A stretch of DNA of 64,000 nt from JACRLV01 sp045863555 (GTDB lineage Bacteria; Planctomycetota; Phycisphaerae; UBA1845; Fen-1342): NCBI GenBank assembly GCA_045863555.1, contig BTUU01000013.1, forward strand, positions 1 through 64,000, written 5' to 3'. Positions 58,395 through 64,000 of the stretch are shown piece after piece. The translations under genes were made by a program, and so were the position numbers. The notes beneath the pieces were generated by a model, which had not been told where the DNA came from, searched no databases, and saw only the letters and a list, made by a program, of their open reading frames with translations. The number at the start of each line of letters is the position of its first letter. Position 1 is the first letter of the stretch.

Positions 58395-60101
58395 CTACGG
58401 GGAGGCCGCGGGCGGGGCGGCGTCCAGGGCGGTGGGTTCGAGGCGCGGGAACAGAATCCGCGGCTCGCCGATTTTATGGCCGGGCGGCAGCGGCGCGGGC
58501 GGCTGCCAGCGGACGACTTCGTCGGGCAGGCCGATCATTTCGAGCACGCGGCGGGCTGCGCCGGGCATGAAGGGCCAGGCCATGATGGCGAGAAAATGCG
58601 TCAGATTCGCGCAGGTCGCGACACAGGCCGCACAATCGGGGAGGTTGTCCTTGCGGCGCTTCCACGGCTCGCGGAGGCCGATGTACTTGTCGCAACTGCT
58701 GACGAACGTGATGAACTCGTCGATGGCCGCGCGGAAGCGGAAAGCGCGCAGGTGGTCGCCGATGCGGCCGAGGACGTCGGACGCGAGGGCGAGCTGGGCG
58801 CGGTCGGCGTCGGTCAGCGGCGCGTCGGGGATGCGGCCGTCGAAGTTCTCGATGATGAACTTCGGGTAGCGGTTGACGAAATTTCCGAAGGTGGAGACGA
58901 GGACGCTGTTGACCTTCTGGATGAAGTCGTGCGGGTCGAAGGTGGTGCGGGCGGTCTCGGGGGCGATCGACGTCAGGTAATAGCGCAGCGTGTCGGGGTC
59001 GAAGCGCTTGAGGAATTCCTCGATCCAGACGGGCGATTCGTCGGCGGTCTGGCTCTTGGAGACCTTGGCTTCGGCGTCGCCGAGGCGGATGTTCACAAAC
59101 TGGTTGGCGACGACGTGCGACGGCAACTGGTGGCGGCCGTCGGCCATGAGCATTGCGGGCCAGATGAGGGCGTGGAAGACGGTGTTGTCCTCGCCGATGA
59201 AGTGGACGATCTCGCTCTCGGGGTCGCTCCACCAGCGGGCGTAGTCTTCGGCCTTGCCGCCGCGCTGTTCGAGGAGGCGGGCGGTGAAGGAGACGTAGCC
59301 AATGGGCGCGTCGAACCAGACGTAGAGCACTTTTCCGGCGGCGTCGGCATCGGGGAGGGGGACGGGGATTCCCCATTCGATGTCGCGGGTCATGGCGCGC
59401 TCGGGCAGGCCCTGCTTGATCTGGCCGAGGGAGAAGTTGAGGACGCTTGCGCGCCAGTGGCCCTGCTTGGATTCGAGCCACTTGCGGAGGGGCTCTTCGA
59501 ATTCGTTGAGGCGGAGGTACCAGTGCGCGGTGGCGCGGACCTCGGGGACGGCGCGCGGGGGGAGGACGCTGCGCGGTTCGATGAGATTGAGGGCGTCGAT
59601 GACCGCACCGGTTTTTTCGCACTGGTCGCCGTAGGTTTCGTGGTCCTTACAGAGGGGGCAGGTGCCGCGGACGTAGCGATCGGGGAGGAAGCGCTTGTTG
59701 ACGGGGTCGAAGAGCTGCTGGGTGGTGCGCTTGGTGAAGTAGCCCTTGTCGAAGATGCGTTTGAAGAAGTCCTGGCTGAAGCGCGTGTGGAGTTCGGCGA
59801 ATTCGGGCTGGTGGGTGCCGCCGTAGACGTCGAAGTCGATGCGCAGGCCGGCGAAATCCTGCTTCTGACGTTCGTGGAAGCGTGTAGAGATCGCCTGCGG
59901 TGTCGTGCCGGCCTTCAAGGCCGAGAGTTCGATGGCGACGCCGTTGTCGTCGCTGCCGCAGATGAAGAGGACGTCTTCGCCGCAGGCGCGGAGGAAGCGG
60001 ACATAGGTGTCCGCGGGCAGGTATGCGCCGGCGATGTGTCCGACGTGGAGTCGGCCGTTGGAGTAGGGGAGGCCGGAGGTGACGAGGTAGCGTTTGGGCA
60101 T
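58395..60101 (-). CDS. metG: Methionyl-tRNA synthetase
   Basis: This 568-residue class I synthetase has the HIGH-type motif HVGH (19-22) and KMSKS-type KVSKS in AEAKVSKSQT. It has the connective-peptide zinc knuckle with Cys148, Cys151 and Cys161, but Thr164 where the fourth Cys normally stands. The anticodon-binding alpha-helical domain is present (NRYPKFIIENFDGRIPDAP). The C-terminal tRNA-binding (EMAP-like) domain of longer MetRS is absent, as in many bacteria. A CAGAAT box 7 bases before the ATG suggests a leaderless mRNA. Confidence 0.95.
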   Translation of the reverse strand: MPKRYLVTSGLPYSNGRLHVGHIAGAYLPADTYVRFLRACGEDVLFICGSDDNGVAIELSALKAGTTPQAISTRFHERQKQDFAGLRIDFDVYGGTHQPEFAELHTRFSQDFFKRIFDKGYFTKRTTQQLFDPVNKRFLPDRYVRGTCPLCKDHETYGDQCEKTGAVIDALNLIEPRSVLPPRAVPEVRATAHWYLRLNEFEEPLRKWLESKQGHWRASVLNFSLGQIKQGLPERAMTRDIEWGIPVPLPDADAAGKVLYVWFDAPIGYVSFTARLLEQRGGKAEDYARWWSDPESEIVHFIGEDNTVFHALIWPAMLMADGRHQLPSHVVANQFVNIRLGDAEAKVSKSQTADESPVWIEEFLKRFDPDTLRYYLTSIAPETARTTFDPHDFIQKVNSVLVSTFGNFVNRYPKFIIENFDGRIPDAPLTDADRAQLALASDVLGRIGDHLRAFRFRAAIDEFITFVSSCDKYIGLREPWKRRKDNLPDCAACVATCANLTHFLAIMAWPFMPGAARRVLEMIGLPDEVVRWQPPAPLPPGHKIGEPRILFPRLEPTALDAAPPAASP

Positions 60102-60108
60102 GGGTGAG

Positions 60109-60114
60109 ATTCTG
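60109..60114 (-). promoter_or_regulatory. -10-like box CAGAAT before metG
   Basis: CAGAAT, seven bases, ATG 60101 on the minus strand. It has the same spacing as the TAGAAT boxes before holA and the 38744 gene. Confidence 0.35.
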
Positions 60115-60214
60115 CCTCAGAAACGCGGGCGAGGCCAGCGTGAAAAGAACAACGCCGAGCGACGACCAGGGCGATCATCGATCGACGTTGGGTGTCGAAT
60201 GATCAGTTTTTGGC

Positions 60215-60322
60215 TTAGAAGCCGCCGAGCAGGAAGCGGAACCAGAGGTAGATCCCGACGAAGACGAAGGGGACCGAGGCCGCGAACGTACCGAGATCGG
60301 CGGTGAGAGTGTCGAGAAACAC
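60215..60322 (-). CDS. Tiny single-helix membrane protein
   Basis: This 35-residue peptide starts from GTG 60322, with GGAGG six bases upstream: VFLDTLTADLGTFAASVPF and a C-terminal helix FVFVGIYLWFRFLLGGF. ATG 60334 would add four residues but overlaps the ribosome site. The C-terminus (aromatic-rich helix ending Gly-Phe) resembles the neighbour at 60432 (...FFVWQWFIG). It is too short for family assignment; the clear ribosome site and helix argue it is real. Confidence 0.55.
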   Translation of the reverse strand: MFLDTLTADLGTFAASVPFVFVGIYLWFRFLLGGF

Positions 60323-60361
60323 GTGAACCTCCATGTTTTCGAAGAATTGAACGAACCGAAA

Positions 60362-60409
60362 CGCACCCTGGAGGAATCAGCCTGGACGAGCCAATCCGTC
60401 CAAGGTGCG
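60362..60409 (-). promoter_or_regulatory. Nested hairpin between two tiny membrane genes
   Basis: Outer stem CGCACC/GGTGCG (60404-60409 with 60362-60367) encloses TGGACG/CGTCCA (83-88 with 97-102 of 60300). No T tract follows. It lies in the leader of the 60322 gene and after the 60432 stop, so it may control the ratio of the two products. Confidence 0.45.
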
Positions 60410-60431
60410 CTTTCTCCAGCGGATCAGCGGC

Positions 60432-60602
60432 TTAGCCGATGAACCACTGCCAGACGAAAAACGCGAGGACGGCGAGGACGACGAGGCCGATCGCGCCGCC
60501 GCTGAGCAGGCCGCCGAGCAGGCCATCGTTGGTGGTGTCCTGAGCCATCGCAACAGCGGCCATCGCAATGGCCATCGCCGTGCCCATCCAAAACTTGCGC
60601 AT
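60432..60602 (-). CDS. Tiny membrane protein with signal-like N-terminus
   Basis: This 56-residue protein begins MRKFWMGTAMAIAMAAVAMA, like a signal peptide. It then has Gly-rich TNDGLLGGLLSGGAIG and a helix LVVLAVLAFFVWQWFIG. GGAGAG lies 7 bases before ATG 60602. It is upstream of and probably co-transcribed with the 35-residue peptide. No family was recognised. Confidence 0.6.
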   Translation of the reverse strand: MRKFWMGTAMAIAMAAVAMAQDTTNDGLLGGLLSGGAIGLVVLAVLAFFVWQWFIG

Positions 60603-60776
60603 GTGTCTCTCCAAGAGATCCCTTGGGCCGGCTCCGCCGCGCCGACGGACACACCAGCCCACTTCGATCGGGAGAATTGTCGCCGGTTCGCGGCTTGCGT
60701 CAAGAGAGCGCTTAGCGGAATTTCGGCCGTCGATCGCCGGGAGGCCAGCCGCCTTCGGCCCCCGGCGGCGTGCGGG

Positions 60777-60782
60777 TACACT
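60777..60782 (+). promoter_or_regulatory. -10 box TACACT, leaderless start of GT2 gene
   Basis: TACACT, six bases, ATG 60789, with no ribosome site between. Confidence 0.4.
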
Positions 60783-60788
60783 GTGTTC

Positions 60789-61841
60789 ATGGTGCCTGCC
60801 GGCCGGGATGCCCCGGTTCTTTCCGTGGTCGTGCCCGTCTACAACGAGGAGGAGAACGTCCCGGCCTTCGCGGGGCGGGTTGTGCCGTTGCTGTCGGGCC
60901 TGCGAATCCCCTTCGAGGTGATCTTCGTGGACGACGGGAGCCACGACGGGACCGCGCGGGCGGTCACGGCGGCGGCGACGGGGAACCCCGCGATCCGGCT
61001 GCTGCGGCTGTCGCGGAACTTCGGCCACCAGGCGGCGCTTTTTGCGGGCCTCGAGGCTGCCCGGGGGCAGGCGGTGGTCACGATGGATGGGGACCTCCAG
61101 CATCCGCCGGAGTTGATCCCGCAACTGGTCGCGCGCTGGCAGGCGGGCGTGGACGTGGTTCAGACGATCCGGCGGGAGACGGCGGGCCTGGGAGTGCTGC
61201 GGAAGGCGAGCTCGGATGGGTTCTACCGGCTGCTGTCGGCGGTGTCGCGAATCCAGGTGACGCCGGGGGCGGCGGATTTCCGGCTGCTGTCGCGGGTGGC
61301 CCTGGACGCATTCCTCGCGTGCAAGGAGCGGCGGCGATTCAATCGCGGGCTGGTGCAGTGGATCGGATTCTCGTACGAGGAGATTCCGTACGACGCGGCG
61401 CCGCGACACGCGGGCCGGACGAAGTACACGCTGCGGAAGATGCTGCGGCTCGCGGGCGACGCGATCTTCTCGTTCTCGACGCTGCCGCTGCGGATTGCGG
61501 GGCTGGCGGGCGGGCTGGTGTCGCTACTGGCGGCCGGGTACCTGCTCTACGTGCTCTATGCCAAGCTGTTTACGACGATGCCGATCGAACTGGGGTGGAC
61601 GTCGCTCCAGGCGTCGGTGCTGATCATCGGCGGCGTGCAGCTCATGGTGATGTGGATCCTGGGCGAGTACGTCGGCCGGCTGTACGAGGAGGTCAAGCAG
61701 CGGCCGATCTACATCATCCGGCCGAACGCGACGGGGCCGCGGGTGGAAACGGTGACGCGGGAGGTCGAGGGCGTCGCGGCGGATTCGGCGGGCGGCCAGG
61801 CGCAGCGGAGGGCGACGACCCCTGCGCGGGAAGAGTGCTGA
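60789..61841 (+). CDS. GT2 glycosyltransferase, dolichyl/polyprenyl-phosphate sugar transferase type
   Basis: This 350-residue protein has the GT-A nucleotide-binding core SVVVPVYNEEENVPAF, VIFVDDGSHDGT and VVTMDGDLQHPPELI. Two C-terminal membrane helices (about 237-263 and 275-297) and an interface helix are as in DPM1/GtrB-like enzymes. It should load a sugar from a nucleotide donor onto polyprenyl phosphate, the donor type used by GT-C proteins such as the one at 28725. The Nudix gene starts 5 bp after its stop. Confidence 0.9.
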   Translation: MVPAGRDAPVLSVVVPVYNEEENVPAFAGRVVPLLSGLRIPFEVIFVDDGSHDGTARAVTAAATGNPAIRLLRLSRNFGHQAALFAGLEAARGQAVVTMDGDLQHPPELIPQLVARWQAGVDVVQTIRRETAGLGVLRKASSDGFYRLLSAVSRIQVTPGAADFRLLSRVALDAFLACKERRRFNRGLVQWIGFSYEEIPYDAAPRHAGRTKYTLRKMLRLAGDAIFSFSTLPLRIAGLAGGLVSLLAAGYLLYVLYAKLFTTMPIELGWTSLQASVLIIGGVQLMVMWILGEYVGRLYEEVKQRPIYIIRPNATGPRVETVTREVEGVAADSAGGQAQRRATTPAREEC

Positions 61842-61845
61842 CGCG

Positions 61846-62316
61846 ATGGCCGACGTCGTCATTCGCATTATCGATGTCTACGCGTTTCGCCGGGGTGAGG
61901 CGGGCGCGCAGTTTCTGATGCTCAAGCGTGCGGGCGGGGGGCAGCTCGGCGGGACCTGGCAGGCGGTGCACGGGAAGATCGAGGCCGGCGAGACGGCGAC
62001 GGCCGCGGCGCTGCGCGAGCTGGCGGAGGAGACGGGTCTGCGGCCGGTGCGATTCTGGCAACTGGAGCACGTGAACACGTTCTTCGATGCGGCGCGGGAC
62101 GCGGTGCATCTGTGTCCCGGCTTCGCGGCGGAGATCGCACCGGACGCGGAGGTGAGGTTGAACGACGAGCACGTCGCGCACGAGTGGCTGAGCGCGGCGG
62201 CGACGGCGGAGCGGATGATGTGGCCGGGACAGCGGGCGGCGCTGCGGGAGATCCTTGACGTCATTCTTGCGGGGCATTCGGCGGAACCGCATTTGCGGAT
62301 TGCGGTGGAGCGGTAG
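61846..62316 (+). CDS. Nudix hydrolase
   Basis: This 156-residue protein has the Nudix box at residues 43-65 (GKIEAGETATAAALRELAEE, ending TGL). It matches the GX5EX7REUXEEXGU consensus, with an LEHVNTFFDAARD region after it. It hydrolyses a nucleoside-diphosphate derivative; close coupling to the GT2 gene (5-bp gap) hints at a nucleotide-sugar or housecleaning role. Confidence 0.92.
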   Translation: MADVVIRIIDVYAFRRGEAGAQFLMLKRAGGGQLGGTWQAVHGKIEAGETATAAALRELAEETGLRPVRFWQLEHVNTFFDAARDAVHLCPGFAAEIAPDAEVRLNDEHVAHEWLSAAATAERMMWPGQRAALREILDVILAGHSAEPHLRIAVER

Positions 62317-62385
62317 ACGAAACGCGGAAACGAGTCGGGGCGCAGCTCAGCGCCGGAGGCGGGATCAGCGGTTTCGGGGTGATGC

Positions 62386-62835
62386 ATGCGGGCGGTGGTT
62401 CAACGCGTCTCTGGCGCGTCGGTCGTCGTTGCGGGGGAGACGGTCGGGGCGATTGAGCGAGGGCTGCTGGTTTATGCCGCGGCCGCGCCGGATGACGGTC
62501 GAGCGGATGTCGATTACATCGCCGATAAGATCGCGCATGTGCGCATCTTCGAGGATGCGCAGGGGAAAATGAACCTCGACGTGGCGCAGGCGGCGGGCGC
62601 GGTGCTGCTCGTGAGTGCGTTCACGGCGCAGGCGGACGCGCGGAAGGGGCGGCGGCCGTCGTTTGACTCGTCCGCGCGGGGTGAGGTTGCGGAGCCGCTG
62701 ATCGGGCAGCTCGTCGCGGCGGTGCGCAGCCAGGGTCTGCGCGTGGAAACGGGGCGGTTCGGGGCGGAAATGCAGGTGCACGCCACGAACGACGGGCCGA
62801 TCTGCATTCTGCTGGATTCGCGGCGGCTTTTCTGA
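62386..62835 (+). CDS. dtd: D-aminoacyl-tRNA deacylase
   Basis: This 149-residue protein removes D-amino acids from mischarged tRNA. It has MRAVVQRVSGASVVV, the active-site block VSAFTAQADARKGRRPSF (usually SQFTL...KGxRPSF) and the C-terminal TNDGPICI corresponding to the cross-subunit NxGPV motif. The length is typical. Confidence 0.94.
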   Translation: MRAVVQRVSGASVVVAGETVGAIERGLLVYAAAAPDDGRADVDYIADKIAHVRIFEDAQGKMNLDVAQAAGAVLLVSAFTAQADARKGRRPSFDSSARGEVAEPLIGQLVAAVRSQGLRVETGRFGAEMQVHATNDGPICILLDSRRLF

Positions 62836-62869
62836 GGCGGCGGGCCGCGCGACACTTGTTTCGGCGTGA

Positions 62870-64000
62870 TTATCTCGTGATTTGCGCGATTTTTCCTTGC
62901 AGGACGCGGATTCTGTCGAGTTCCGCGGGGCGCAGCTTCGACGCATTCTCGGCGGGGCGCGTCGCGTCGATCTCCAGGGCACGGCTGAGGTGTGCGGCGG
63001 CACGTGCTGCAACGGCTTGCGGCGCATCCGCCTCCTGAGAGAGCGTCGCGAGCCAGGCGGCGGCCGCGTCGATTCGCCAGCGGGGATTGGTCGGATAGCG
63101 GGTGATCGCGTCGTCCCACAGGGCGGCGGCGTTCAGGCGGAGCACTCCGGCGTCGCGCTGTTTTCCGAGTTGCTCGAGGATTTCGGCGTGCTGGTCATAT
63201 GTGCGGGCGAGGAGCGCCCAACTGGTGGGATTGCGCTTGTCGCGCTCCATGGCGAAGGTGGCGAGCGCGCGGGCGCGGCCGGCGAGCTCGTCGGCGCGCT
63301 CGGGTGAGAGCCCGGGCTGGTCGAGCAGCGCGCTGAAGCGGCCGGCGATCTCGGCGGGGAGCGCGGATTCGAGGCTGTCGTCGCGGATGGCGGTGCGGCC
63401 GATGTCGTAGGCGTCCGTGAGGTCGGCGGGCGAAAGCAGACGGGCGAAGATCGCGTCGATGCGGGCGGCGAGGTCGGCGGTGTGCTGGGTCGGCCGGGCG
63501 ACGAAGTACAGGTGGGCGAGCGCGAGGATTGCGACAAAAGCGCCGGAGATGAAACGGCGGCGCGGCGGTGAGGGCTGCGGGATCGGTTCGGATCGATTGA
63601 GCGTCGCGGCCGCGAGAACGAGCGAGAGCATCGCGAGGCCTGAGGGAGTGATGAGCGAGAAGTCGATCAGATTGTGCGTGAGGAGGGCGGCAGCGGCTGC
63701 GAGGCCGCCGATGCGGATCGCCTCCGGCCTGGCGGCGAGCACGCGGAGCACGCCGAAGTAGAGGATCAGCCACGCGGCCGCGACTTCGAGGGACCAAACT
63801 ACGGCGACGCCGGACGCAGTGAGCGGCACGTCGCCGAAGAAGGCGAGGGCGACGAGCGCGGCCGCGCCAGAGGCTGCGGCGAGGCGAAAATCGGTCCGCA
63901 GCGGACCCGCGGGTGCGGGTTCCGGATCCGCGGGTTCGGTCGTCGAACGCGACCCCGGCGACGGTGTAACGGCCCCGGAAAATCCGGAGAACGCGGCGGC
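62870..64000 (-). CDS. Membrane protein with helical repeats, O-antigen-ligase-like, N-terminus outside window
   Basis: At least 376 residues; the frame stays open to the right edge, so the true start lies beyond 64000. The visible part has membrane segments (GVAVVWSLEVAAAWLILYFG, LAAAAALLTHNLIDFSLITP, FVAILALAHLYFVA) and then a helical TPR-like region (about 190-376). The NLIDFSL-type segment recalls the C-terminal part of O-antigen ligase-like proteins found in planctomycetes. A ligase role is inference. Confidence 0.6.
   Translation of the reverse strand, partial: AAAFSGFSGAVTPSPGSRSTTEPADPEPAPAGPLRTDFRLAAASGAAALVALAFFGDVPLTASGVAVVWSLEVAAAWLILYFGVLRVLAARPEAIRIGGLAAAAALLTHNLIDFSLITPSGLAMLSLVLAAATLNRSEPIPQPSPPRRRFISGAFVAILALAHLYFVARPTQHTADLAARIDAIFARLLSPADLTDAYDIGRTAIRDDSLESALPAEIAGRFSALLDQPGLSPERADELAGRARALATFAMERDKRNPTSWALLARTYDQHAEILEQLGKQRDAGVLRLNAAALWDDAITRYPTNPRWRIDAAAAWLATLSQEADAPQAVAARAAAHLSRALEIDATRPAENASKLRPAELDRIRVLQGKIAQITR

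Overview
The window reads as high-GC chromosome from a planctomycete, most likely of the class Phycisphaerae. The reasons are dockerin-type repeats ending in LLSNFG or LLSKFG on secreted beta-helix and beta-propeller proteins, a type IV prepilin-like N-terminus on a family protein with a conserved C-terminal DGH segment, CPxC...CPxC zinc-ribbon membrane proteins, many secreted glycoside hydrolases, and short palindromic repeats scattered between and inside genes. This placement is inference from gene content; there is no rRNA in the window. No prophage, integrase, transposase or CRISPR array was recognised.

Layout. 1-781 holds the C-terminal part of an RHS-repeat protein (minus) broken up by in-frame palindromes and a 55-codon duplication. 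782-1272 is a repeat-rich intergenic block. 1273-4458 is a large secreted sugar-active protein, followed by two tRNA genes (CAU and Gln-CUG). 4843-12094 is a run of minus-strand envelope and secreted proteins (prepilin-like, FecR-like, YHS-type, a beta-lactamase-like/C39 fusion lipoprotein, phosphodiester glycosidase, VOC protein). 12217-18699 carries a diadenylate cyclase fused to YbbR domains and, directly behind it, a 1535-residue coiled-coil protein with a Wzz-like membrane part. 18733-24005 is a minus-strand housekeeping operon: cmk, plsC-type acyltransferase, M61-like peptidase, tmk and holB. 24180-32959 has a dockerin-tagged beta-helix protein, a flippase-like protein with a GT-C-type protein, a sugar isomerase and a dockerin-tagged beta-propeller. 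33187-38717 is a two-gene carbohydrate unit: GH78 alpha-L-rhamnosidase and a papain-like/GH172 fusion. 38744-41383 is a patch of small hypothetical genes. 41556-53609 mixes thioredoxin-like, YebC, YceI, DnaJ-like and TPR genes, holA and a tyrosine phosphatase. 53742-62835 holds RNase R, MnmE, MetRS, two tiny membrane proteins, a GT2 transferase, a Nudix hydrolase and D-aminoacyl-tRNA deacylase. The window ends inside a membrane/TPR gene.

How the genes work together. The housekeeping genes (dCMP/CMP and dTMP kinases, clamp-loader delta and delta-prime, RNase R, MnmE, MetRS, Dtd) serve nucleotide supply, replication and translation. The secreted enzymes point to breakdown of plant- or algal-type polysaccharides. 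The cyclase/coiled-coil pair may link c-di-AMP signalling with cell-envelope polysaccharide.

Regulation. Several genes lack a Shine-Dalgarno sequence and instead have a -10-like hexamer (often TAGAAT) 6-7 bases before the start codon, which suggests leaderless transcripts. The most novel-looking items are the cyclase with an altered DGA motif next to the giant Wzz-like coiled coil, the C1-peptidase/GH172 fusion, the beta-lactamase/C39 fusion, a candidate small RNA at about 55957-56067, the pair of tiny membrane proteins at 60215-60602, and a duplicated tmk/holB gene junction.
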